From: Azadirachta indica
Lineage: Eukaryota; Streptophyta; Magnoliopsida; Sapindales; Meliaceae
Assembly: GCA_022749755.1 (NCBI GenBank)
Contig: CM040447.1
Span: forward strand, 14,669,087 to 14,733,086
Direction of reading: 5' to 3'
Length of the DNA: 64,000 nt
Shown here one piece after another: positions 1-10,442 of the stretch. Position numbers and translations under genes: made by a program. Under the pieces are notes generated by a model. That model was not told where the DNA came from, made no database searches, and worked only from the letters and a program-made list of their open reading frames with translations. Numbering within the stretch: the stretch's first letter is position 1; each line of letters starts with the position of its first letter.

Positions 1-26
1 TAGAATCCAGGGAGAAACAAACTTAC

Positions 27-1766
27 TGATTTACATCGGGCAAATTCAAAACAACAGAAAAGAGCTTCTCTAAAAATGATAACAGCATCGTTTCAATCAT
101 TTCTGGTTCCTTGTCTTGCATTTTTGATGCACTTACTTCCGCTTCTGATCCATTTATTTTCCCAGTCTCAACTACAGGGTATGTTGAAGAGCTATTTTTC
201 TTGAGAATAGCAGCAGCAAATCCAGCCGCCCAGACCTGACAAAATTGATACAAAATTACGTACTGCACTCGTTATGGTTGACAAAAATTCAAAATCCAGC
301 AAACATATCAAAGGATTGCAGATTAGCCTATGGAAAAGGAAATCACGGAGTCGATAAGCTGAACCAACAAACATGACTGCATTCTAGTCGTTATGTGTGC
401 ACACATATGTGTCTCCACAAGATTTTGGCGAGCAAAGAAGTATCAATCAAATATGTTAACAGCAGAGTATAAATGTATGAACAAGAGCTTAAGAATCACA
501 GATGTATGTACAGCTAACTTCAGGTCCTAGTTCTACTTGTAGAAAAGAAGAGAAGCAAGAGTGTCTTGATCTCGCGAGTTTCCTGTATAATGTATTAGTT
601 CCACTCAAAAATCAAGATTCCATATAATGTAATGCTCCCACTCAAAAATCAAATCACACACCAATTCATAACCTTGTCCGATCAGAATTAACTCTGGCAA
701 CCACCGATCAATAAGACCACTTTAAATACTAGAGAATTGGAAAAGTTTAACAATCAAGAACTCAGAATTTTCAGAATTTTCAAATTCAAAGCCCAGTTTA
801 GAGGCTAATTTCAGTGAACATGAACAGCAAGAAATCAACAATCAAAAGCTGCTGACAACTAAACACCACGAGCAACAATGCAAAACACTATTGAAGTCAC
901 ACAAAGGGGGTACATATTTTACCTTAGGGGTAAATGGTTCTGCTCCCCCGGAATCAACAATAAGTCCTTTAATCTTATCCATCAAATCCTGTCTATCCTG
1001 CAAACTATCAAGAATGGCACCACAGCTGCCAAAAGCAAAAACCCAGAAAAGGGAAAACATCAAACAATAAAATAGAAGCATATAGATTATAAAAGAGAAG
1101 CAATCAACCAACAAAGGAATCAACGTACACAAACCAACCGGTGTTGCTAAAAGTATGAAAAAGCAAGCACCGCTCTCTACCATCTTCTTCTTTCTCTGAC
1201 AACCAGGAAACGACCTCGTTTCTCAAAGCAGATATCCGCTTTTCAACACTACGTCCTAGATCGATCCAAAACAATTCTTTGGCGTCAACAACGAAAGTAA
1301 TTGCGTTAATGCCCCTGGAATTGTACCACTCTGCGTATCTCCTCAAATGCTTCCTTTTGGCTCCGAGCCAACCTAACAAAACCACCGTAACAACCCTTTC
1401 TTTATCCTCAAAGAAAGCCGCGTTTTCTCCGTTAATTACACTGTTGGGAGCTCGATTCCATGCAAAACCAGCATCGTTGGGGTCGGCACGAAATGGGCTG
1501 AAATAATTGGCTGGAACTTGAGAGTAATTAAATGAAGGATAAGAAGATAGGGAGAGTGAGAAGTGAATGGGGTTTGGATTGATGGGTGAAGGCGAGAAAC
1601 GGATGCGAGTGTGAGACAGTATGGGTGGGCGTCCGAAGTCATTTCGTGGTAATTTAAGAGGGAAATTGATAAAATGGGTTGCAATTACGGAGGCGGCGGT
1701 TTTTGGGGCGAAGAGATGGCGACTGAGTGCAGAGGAGGCGTTGAAGAGTCGTACAGATGCTTCCAT
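27..1766 (-). CDS. TMEM53/DUF829 family protein, copy 1 (3' end outside window)
   Basis: This is a partial gene read leftward. Exons are 1766-1129, 1025-923 and 235-27; the donor after 27 is a clean GTAAGT on the minus strand, and the last exon lies beyond the window. The visible product is 316 residues plus two bases. After about 110 poorly conserved, Ser/Pro-rich residues that could act as an organelle-targeting leader, the hydrolase-like core begins with [20 protein letters not shown]. The nucleophile-elbow-like FHTFSNTGW follows, with Ser at about residue 207. Known: PF05705 proteins have an alpha/beta-hydrolase-like fold, and animal TMEM53 is a nuclear-envelope protein; plant substrates are unknown. 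The splice pattern (102-codon-phase exon 2 of exactly 103 nt) is identical to the paralogue at 6210-7947, so the two are tandem duplicates. Exon 2 encodes CGAILD where the paralogue has YGSILE. Exact cellular location is inference. Confidence 0.88.
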
Positions 1767-1845
1767 GGCATTGGAAATGAAACGTAATTTTGGAAGTGGG
1801 AGTGAAAATTCCCCCAGTGGATAGCGCGAGTGACTCGTATGCTCA

Positions 1846-1888
1846 GCTGAGCTGAAGCTGAAGCTGAGGCTGAGGCTGAGGCTGAGGC
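1846..1888. repeat. GCTGAG/GCTGAA short tandem repeat
   Basis: Six-base units GCTGAG and GCTGAA repeat about seven times, starting some 80 bases upstream of the ATG of DUF829 copy 1, probably in its promoter or 5' leader. Confidence 0.85.
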
Positions 1889-1899
1889 AAGGTCAAACG

Positions 1900-2226
1900 A
1901 CACCTACCTCATTTTGACAGGATTTTCTCCAAATCAGCAATCGCAATCGTCGTAGGGGAATGAATAGTAGTCATATTGGTACATACTACTGACATACACA
2001 CAACTTGATTTTTTAGCATTAAAATTATATTTACAATTTTTTATTTTTAATAAATTATTATTTATTGTATTATAAATTAAAATCGACCTCTGGAAATAGA
2101 ATAATCTATTCTCATTGTAGTATCTCCTCTTATATATTCAGTGGATACCCACTCATACTGTAAAATGTGAAACCATAATTATCTTTATCTTATGCATGAC
2201 ACAATGCAATCTACACTAATATTTTT
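1900..2226. other. Intergenic, no gene seen
   Basis: This is AT-rich sequence upstream of DUF829 copy 1. It has no sustained coding frame and no repeat beyond simple AT composition. Confidence 0.6.
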
Positions 2227-2482
2227 AAGGAAGAATGTATATTATTCCTTACTTTTTAAATAAATATCTCATTATTTTTTTTTTTTAAATATTCTATAAC
2301 TCTTATAATTTTTTTTTTTTAATTTTATCCTTCAACTCAATTAATTTATAACATAATAAAATCAAAATTATTTAAAATATTGAAGGGTGAAATCGAAATT
2401 TGAGAAATGATGACATATTAAAAAAAATATAAGAAATAATGGGATATTAATTTAAAAAATAAAGGTAATGAACATTCTCCTT
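2227..2482. mobile_element. Fold-back MITE with AAGGAGAATG-type ends
   Basis: The left arm begins AAGGAAGAATGTATATTATT and the reverse complement of the right end begins AAGGAGAATGTTCATTACC. The two arms stay alignable for over 100 bases, including the ACTTTTTAAATAAATATCTC stretch, so the whole 256 bp is one imperfect palindrome. No coding capacity. Target duplication is unclear. Its ends resemble those of the larger element at 10745-12299, which suggests the same superfamily (inference). Confidence 0.65.
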
Positions 2483-3066
2483 ATTTCTAATCATGCTAAT
2501 TAAATTTATAAATTAAATAATTAAATTATCATTATTTTATTACAATATTAATCATAATGTAAGAACAAGTAAGTCAACAATAAAAGACTATATTAGTAAT
2601 AGAAGTTAAGAACTTATTTGTTATGAGCAGATAAACTAGGTCTTAATTTAATAAATTATGAAAATTAAAATATCCAATGTTTTTTTCTTTTTGAGAAATT
2701 TTTGAGAAATGTACTCAAATGTTATTATCAAAATGATTTAGGAACTCGTATAAAATTAAAAGTGTACATGCATTCTTATTTTTCAGTTTTTTAAATGTTG
2801 AGTCATAATTATAAGTGCCATCAATGTCATTAAAGAAAAATGATCAATTATTAATTCTTAAAAAATGAAGGGACTAATATGTAGTTTTGCTTCGTATTGG
2901 GCCATTAAGGGGAAACTGATCCACATGGTGTCCGAATCCGAAAGCATTTTATTGAAACAAGGAGAGCAAAACGCAAACGGTGGTAAACACCAATTAATTT
3001 TTTTTCTAATTAACAAATTATATTTGGAATCTACAAACGGTCTCAATTAAGTTGATAGAAAGAATT
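2483..3066. other. Intergenic, no gene seen
   Basis: This is AT-rich spacer. It ends in the left copy of the 12-base direct repeat ATAGAAAGAATT (3055-3066) that flanks the next element. Confidence 0.55.
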
Positions 3067-3611
3067 GAACCATGGACCTGGATCCTCTCCTGGTCTGGGG
3101 AATCCTGGACTTTGCAGCATCTATTGACACCTGTTCTCAATTGAAATCAGTTATGTTATCACTGCAATCTAGCAGTTTACATTCACTGCTTGAAGCTACA
3201 CATTGGTCCATGATTTAGACTGTGGGACTCCGGCGAAAGAGAAGAGATATTGTCTCTTTTGTCTTCTCGTTCTGTCTCGCCATCCCAACAACTCGCTGTG
3301 TTTTGTAGGATAGAAATATGTCGGATAGGGGATTGCAAAGTCATTGTTCCAGGAGCTTGATTCGATAGACGACATTGATATGTTCTGGGATTCAGGCAGA
3401 AACCTGAACTTGCTACCGCAGTCTGAATTCTTGTCTGTTTGCCTTCTGAAATCACAAGCAATCCTTCCTGCAACCAGAAAACGGTCCATTCCCTCCATTT
3501 TTCTCCATTTTTTTTTATTCATTGAACAGTGGATGAATTGAGAACAGGTGTCAATAGATGCTGCAAAGTCCAGGATTCCCCGGACCAAGAGAGGATCCGG
3601 GTCCTTAATTA
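3067..3611. mobile_element. Non-autonomous Mutator-like TIR element (545 bp)
   Basis: Terminal inverted repeats of about 69 bp at 3074-3142 and 3536-3604 are roughly 93% identical; both carry the block GGAATCCTGGACTTTGCAGC and run on to CTGTTCTCAATT. The element is flanked by perfect 12-base direct repeats ATAGAAAGAATT at 3055-3066 and 3612-3623, which look like a target-site duplication. Long TIRs with a 9-12 bp duplication are characteristic of Mutator-like elements. The roughly 390-bp interior is less AT-rich than its surroundings and codes for no recognisable transposase. Confidence 0.8.
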
Positions 3612-3623
3612 ATAGAAAGAATT

Positions 3624-4046
3624 TAATCATACCCTCTATGGGTGGTAAACACTATTAAGTAAGCGCCGAATTTGCTGTAATTTTTTTATTATTGGCAGGA
3701 CATTATTAAATATGACTAGATTTTAGATCAGGTACTAATTGATGCAACTAGCCAAAATCCACATTAAAAAATAAACAAATAAATACATAAATAAAACACT
3801 TAGGATTGGATCCCCTGCCCCAGAAATAACAACGAATCCTCTAATCCTTCTTTTCAATCAAGTACTAACCTGCAACTCACCAAAAATTAATGAAACTCGC
3901 TGCTGTGAAAAAAATGAAAAAGTTGTTCCAAAATAAATAACATTCAATGAAGTTACAAGAATTGAGACACAAAATGAGAAAAAAAAAATGAATTAAGAGA
4001 TAACAACATTGGCTTATTAATTTTTTGTATCTTAATAAATAAGTAC

Positions 4047-4077
<31 letters not shown>

Positions 4078-4454
4078 ATAATAAATAAATATATTGCTAT
4101 AATGAATCCCTCGTTAAAATAAGAAAATGTATAATCCTAAAAGTATTATTAATTTCAAAATTATCACAATATCATAGTATATCATTGAACACTAAACACT
4201 AAAGAGTATTTAATGTCAATCACTATAATTATAGGAATTATAAATCTATTTATTATAAATAAATCAAATATAAAGTTTTTATGAAAACATAAAAATTTTC
4301 ACGAAACCAGATGTTGTTGTCCTAGTAAAATTGACAATTAATCTTCACGAATTAACGTGTATACCAAGACTAAGGGCCTATTTCTTTTTAAAGTGGTCAT
4401 GCATAATTAATTGACACTTTGGACAATATTCGGGTAACCAAAAAGTTAGAAAGC
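3624..4454. other. Intergenic, simple repeats only
   Basis: AT-rich spacer containing a (TTTA)n microsatellite at about 4049-4078. No gene is visible. Confidence 0.55.
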
Positions 4455-4462
4455 TCTTATAT

Positions 4463-5052
4463 TAGGGGTGGCAAAATTTTTCATAGCCTTCAAACCTACA
4501 GGGATCCATTGATCCATTTCCAACGGAAGAGAATTCAAATAAATTTGTGATGAATGAAATAGAGAATGAGGAGAAATTAATTATCAATTTATTAATGAGA
4601 CAGGGATTGGTTTAACTCTCCCTACCTCACTCCTACCTCATTCTCTATTAAAACATAATATAAATATATATATAATTTGTAAATTAATTATATATATAAA
4701 TATAATTTTATATTACAATTTCTAAACTTATATATTATAATTAAATGTAATTAATAATAAAAAATAGAATATACAAATAAAAAGTAAAAAATTAAAAAGA
4801 CCCTATATTATGTTTTTAATATTATATTAATAATACTTTTATTTAAATTAATTAAATTTTTAGATTACTAAAAGTAATTTATAAAATAATATAAAATAAG
4901 AAACTGATATGCGGATAAGAAACTTATTTCTCATACAAAAATTTTTCATCCGCACTTTATTAAATTTATTAGAGAATGGAGATTAAAATAAAAAACGGGG
5001 TAGGAAATGGGACATGTCTCTCTAACCCTTTCCTGTCCCATTGCCATCCCTA
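4463..5052. mobile_element. hAT-like MITE
   Basis: The element starts TAGGGGTGGCAA and ends TTGCCATCCCTA, a perfect-to-near-perfect 12-base terminal inverted repeat typical of plant hAT MITEs. Flanking 8-mers TCTTATAT (4455-4462) and TCTGAAAT (5053-5060) match at 6 of 8 positions, consistent with a decayed 8-bp target duplication. The interior is AT-rich and has no open reading frame of note. Confidence 0.75.
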
Positions 5053-5194
5053 TCTGAAATCAACCCGCAATTAGTTTCACTTTTTCAAGGCGCCAAACAA
5101 TCGACATTAATAACAATAGATCTTCATAAATATTTTGTATTCTTGAAAATAATCTAATACAACACAAGTCATATATACATATACATACATACAT

Positions 5195-5222
5195 ACATTT
5201 ATATATATATATATATATATAT
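5195..5222. repeat. (TA)n microsatellite
   Basis: A run of TA dinucleotides preceded by (CATA)n at about 5172-5194. Confidence 0.85.
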
Positions 5223-5253
5223 AATAAGACCAGTAGTCCTTTTTTTAACATAT

Positions 5254-6056
5254 ATGATGTAAATTAAATGAAACAAAAATATAAATATTTTACATTCATT
5301 ATCTAAATTTTTTTTGTCTTTTTAACTCTACATTTTTTTTTCCTTTTTATCTTATAACTTGTAAAATCTCTATTCTACTATTCTTTTCTTTATTATATCT
5401 TCTCTTCCATCATTACTTCTTCTTATTTTCTCATTTTAATTATTACTTTTAAACTAAAAAGTTTAAAAATTTAAATAAAAAATATTCTAATTAATTAATT
5501 TATCTAAAAAATTAAATAAAATTATTTATTTTAATTAATTAACCTATCTAAAAACTATAACAATTATCATAATTTATAAATATTCGAAAACAAATTATTT
5601 AATTCATAAGAATGCGCGAAAAATTTGATTACAAAATTGAAATTCTTCATGATCTAAACTTTTGGTTTTTAATTTTGAATTCACAATGTAAATTTATTTT
5701 CAAGAATTTAATTAAAATATGTAAAAGAAATTAAACAATTCTATTACCATTATAAATACTATTGTTGTTGTTGTATATATGTCTTTTTATAAAATAATAA
5801 TATTTAAATGTCAAACTTTTTAATAACTTTTTAATATATATTTACAAATTAATAAATTTTTAGTTTTTTAACTTATAAATAATAATTAAAATTAAAAAAT
5901 ATTTGAGAGGAAAGAAGATATAATAAAGAAAAAAAAAGTACGAGAGATTTTATGAATTAAGAGTAAGAAAGGAAAGCATAAAAGAGAGTTGAAAAATATA
6001 AATAATTATAAGAATAATATATTTATTATATTTTATTTTATTCCATTTAACTCATC
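5254..6056. mobile_element. Fold-back TIR element, ~800 bp
   Basis: Arms of about 230 bp are inverted relative to each other. The left arm contains CTTTATTATATCTTCTCTTCC near 5390-5410; the reverse complement of the right arm contains CTTTATTATATCTTCTTTCC near 5905-5925. The arms also share TAAAATCTCT and TTTTAATTATTA blocks in the same order. There is no transposase and no convincing target duplication. The outer boundaries are accurate only to about 10 bp. Confidence 0.55.
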
Positions 6057-6209
6057 GGTATGTCCTTAATCGACGGACTAATAAATGATGTAAACATATA
6101 TATATATATATGCTTTAAAAATTAATACAATGAAAAAGATGACAATACGATGGTCGGAAAATTAGAACATATAGTAGCTAATTAATCTTGAAAACGAGCA
6201 GTCTCCGCT

Positions 6210-7947
6210 TCAATTTCCAGTGGCAAAACAGTAGTCGTTCAAGAAGTTTTGTAACTGTGATGAATATGTGTTGGGAAAAGGCCGATAATGATCAACATGT
6301 TGGGATGACCCGAAGTTATAGGACCATACCCTTTTCCCCATTTTCTTCTGCTCCTCAATAAACAATTGTATTGACTTGAATGGAATCACTTTATCAGCCG
6401 TGCTGTAAAGGTAAAGCTGAGGGCAAGATGGCTGGTTCTTTGAAAGGACGCTCACTACTCTTGTTAGCCTCCTGCAGACAAAATTAATTAAGCACCTCAT
6501 AAATCGACCGTTCATACTTCAGTATTAAAGTATGTAAGTACATATTAGGAGATCATTACTTCATATAATATAACTCATAACTTACCCGTTTAAATCGCGC
6601 GAATTCAGAAGGAAGGAGAAGCATTTCTTCAAAACTGATAATAGCATAGTTTCAATAATTCGGGATTCCTTTTCTTGCGTTTTCAACTCATTCACTTCAC
6701 CGTCTGAATCATTTACTTTGCCGAGGTGTGCTGCTGGAGAACTGCGTTTCTTCAGAAGAGCTGTAGCACATCCAGCTGCCCATATCTGTGCCAAAATAAT
6801 TAAGAAGAATTTCTCATTGGATGTTCACTACTGTTTTAATTATATATGCAAATGCCCAGCAGCTGGTTAATGAAAATCAGAAGCCAGCGCAAGAAATCCT
6901 CGATGACTAATTAATATACTGTAAAATAAAACGGCTTGTAAAGGTGTAATTAATCTATTCAAAACATAAAAATAGAATTTTAGCTTGTCCTTCTGTGAGT
7001 GTATGCATGCATGGCTACTTTCCTACAGGATTAAATGAAATATAAATATTTTAATGTCATGGCATGTACATACATAAGCGACACAAAATGAGCTAGAGCT
7101 TAAATTAAATGTGAGGCGACGTACGCACCTATACAGCGCCAACTTTTAAGTCGATCTAGCTAGGGTTAATGAAGAAGAAATTAACATGAGACAATAATCG
7201 TAGTTGAAACACTAATATAAATGATCTTCTCAGTTTAAATTAATTATAAATTCAGTTTAGGGTAATATCTTCCACTCCAGAATTAAGATCAAGATGATCA
7301 GTAAACAAAATATAATTAATTAACCTGAGGATTTAATGGATCCCCTGCCCCAGAATCAACAACACATCCTTTAATCTTCTCCATCAACGCCTGCCTCTCT
7401 AGCAAACCCTCGAGGATGCTACCATAGCTGCACCAGGGAAAAAAAAAAAGATGAGAAATAAATGATCGCTAATAATAATTAAACATTGAGTACAAGATTT
7501 GTATATATACGTAGGCATATAAGGGAACGTAACGTACACAAGCCAACCGGTGTTGCTAAAAGTGTGAAAAACCAAGCACCTTTCTCTACCATCCTCTTCC
7601 TCCTCCGAAACCCACGAAACGAGCTCCCTTTGAAGCTCGGATATCTGCATGGCCAGTCTCTTTCCTTTATCGAATATCAACGAATCCTTGGCCTGAATGG
7701 CAAAGGTAATCACCTTCATACCCCTCGAACTGTACCATTCCGCATATCGTTTTAACTGCTTCGTTTTGGCACCCAGCCAACCTAACAAAACAACCATCAC
7801 CACCTTATCCTTATCGCCAAAAACATCACTCACAGTTTCTCCAGTACTGTGAGAGAATGTGGCTCCTCCATCCACGACGTTGGTTGTTTTGGCGCAGACA
7901 TGGCGGGGGGGAGTGCAAGCAGCGAAAAGCTTAACAACAGCACTCAT
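6210..7947 (-). CDS. TMEM53/DUF829 family protein, copy 2 (complete)
   Basis: A complete four-exon gene: 7947-7538, 7427-7325, 6785-6586 and 6471-6210, 975 nt, 324 residues. All splice phases agree (2, 0, 2). Features in order: [20 protein letters not shown] strand-helix start (about residues 49-68), nucleophile-type motif FHTFSNTGW with Ser131, an acid in [11 protein letters not shown], and a histidine in [12 protein letters not shown] near the C-terminus. Together these resemble an alpha/beta-hydrolase Ser-Asp-His arrangement, as expected for PF05705/TMEM53. The substrate is unknown. Copy 1 has a longer N-terminus by about 76 residues; this copy has only a short leader, so the two may go to different compartments (inference). 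It is transcribed in the same direction as copy 1, about 4.4 kb upstream of it. No plant DUF829 enzyme activity is firmly established to my knowledge. Confidence 0.9.
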
Positions 7948-8853
7948 GGCGGGGCAAGTAATTATGGGATTAATTTGAGACTGATTAAAGATAGATCAGG
8001 AGAAGCTGAGGGTTGTAATTGAAGATGGGGAAGCTACATGGTTATATGGTAATGATGCAGAGAGTTAAAGCCACGTGGAGAATAATTAATTAAAAATATA
8101 TTGAATAATAATTTTAATAAGTTATGGATTAACAGTCAGCACTGAGCGTCATTAAATAATGGATGATACATAATAGTGAACACTTGATTGATCGCCAGTA
8201 AGATATGGTTAGCTGTCTATCGTATGATTAACTATGAATGGAGAATATATTCACAATTTTTAAGACACAAAGAATGTGAATTATATTATAATGCCCTTGT
8301 ACCTTTTACAATTATTATAATAAATGTGAAATGTGACAAATAATTCAATATTTAAAATGTAACACACGACTTAATTATAAAAATATTAATATTTAAACGA
8401 TGAAATTTCTAAACTAATTTTAACGTGAAAATTATGGAAATTATGATGATTTAATTCTTACAACTAAGCAATTCTAAAAGTTAGATGTGATCACTTATAG
8501 TGTTTTAGGGTATGACAGTTAAATAATTAATTTTATTAATATAATTTAATAAATTATATCCTTAATAATATTATTATTCTAACTCAAATGATTGATCTCT
8601 TTAACTAGGATTAATTACTTATTTGGTAAATTTGCAGAAATAATTATTTTCAAGTTAGCTCTAGAATTAATTACGTAACACAATTTTACATTTCTTCGTC
8701 CATTAATGATTGGATATCATTTTTTATATAAAAATTAATTTTGTTTTGTATCTTATAATCGATCGATCTCAAATAGCACAAAGCACGTTAAATTCATCCA
8801 ATATTCAATTAGTAATAATAATAATGGAAAGGAAATGGTGCGATTATGCTTTT

Positions 8854-8890
<37 letters not shown>

Positions 8891-10442
8891 GAAGCACAAA
8901 CTCGTGGGATAAAGATTATGAAACTGAAACGATAACGTGAGATTAATTAATAAATTGTGAGCTTAATAATTAATTGCGCATGAGCGTATCATTAAAGATT
9001 TGAATATATCTTCTTAATGGAATTTTATTGTTTGGAATTCTCGAAGGTGCCTTCAACATGAATATCAATAATGTTATGATCAGTTTCTTTTTTATTTTTT
9101 TAAACTTAATGTATATGAATATTAATATTAATATTTTTATTTTATTTTGGGATGGTTATTTAGTATTCAAGACTTTGAATTCCCAATATTTTTTTAAAAT
9201 TATCATATATTCCAATTATATTATTTAACCCAAAAAAAATCCACATGTGAATTATATATAAACTTGAATTATTAAATGAGGTTGAGGAAGTCCAACTACA
9301 CAGCAAATAAGGGAAATGTACGCGGTAAAATATGTTTAAATTATTAATTTCAATTTAAAATTGACGATCAAATTCATCTAATCAATATATATATATATAT
9401 ATTTTTTTTTTTTTGATATGCACACACACACACATATACATATATATGTAATTCAGAAAAAAAAAGTTTAATTTGGTTGAAATACTTTTAAAATAAATCT
9501 CTGAACTAATCATTGAAATATAGAGTAGAAAATTTTTAAAATTTGATTTTCGTTATTATTGTAAAACAATACATATTATTATAGTTGTACAAACTAAAAA
9601 TTAGTGTACAATCTAATGCCGAAATTTGAGATTATTGAGATTATAAATTAAATTATTAAAATAAAGTTTTATCATAATACATTTTACATGACTACTTTTC
9701 AGAATAATTTATTTATTTTATTAAATAAGTTTTATCAATAATTTTCTCCTTCAATAATTTATATTTTAATTTTTAAAAAATGTGAAATTTTAATAACTAA
9801 AATCTTAAAATCCCCTACTGAAATATATTCTAACATGTGAAAATCCGTTTTCATATTTTATTAAATAAAAAATAAATTTAACATTTTAATGACATATGAA
9901 CCCTCCTTATTTGGTGTTATTGATACTTATCTTCTCTTATAAATTAATTAAAAAATAGAATAAAAAAATATAATAAAATTATCAACCACGCCCCTTTATT
10001 TAAACTTATTAGTCATTACATTGAGAAAGCGTATTTAATTAAACTTATTAAAGTATGTTGAAAGTCGAGAAAAAAAAAATCTTTATAGTTTACATCCTTT
10101 CTGATAGCACTTCATAAATTATTTTTTCAATTATATATTCTTAAAATTTTAATTTATTGATCTTTAATTACTTCTGAATTTGAACTTTAATCTTTTTATT
10201 TTAGTAATTAAACTATTATAAATTAACATAATTTATTTATTCTTATACAGATTTATTTTATAAATTATACTGATTGTAACTTATACAATGAAGATCATAT
10301 GTTATTTGATAATCGTTATTTTTATTATGCAGAAATTTTGCCTCTTACTGCTGTAGTTTTTTTAGTATTAAATTTTGAGATTAAGTTAATTGATACTAAT
10401 AGAAGGATCAATATTCTCATAATTTTGTTTATATTTTTATAC
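7948..10442. other. Intergenic, no gene seen
   Basis: About 2.5 kb of AT-rich DNA upstream of DUF829 copy 2. It holds a (TA)n run at 8858-8886, another at about 9386-9402, and a (CA)n run at about 9420-9434. Short open frames here are low-complexity Ile/Asn/Phe translations without family resemblance. Confidence 0.55.
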
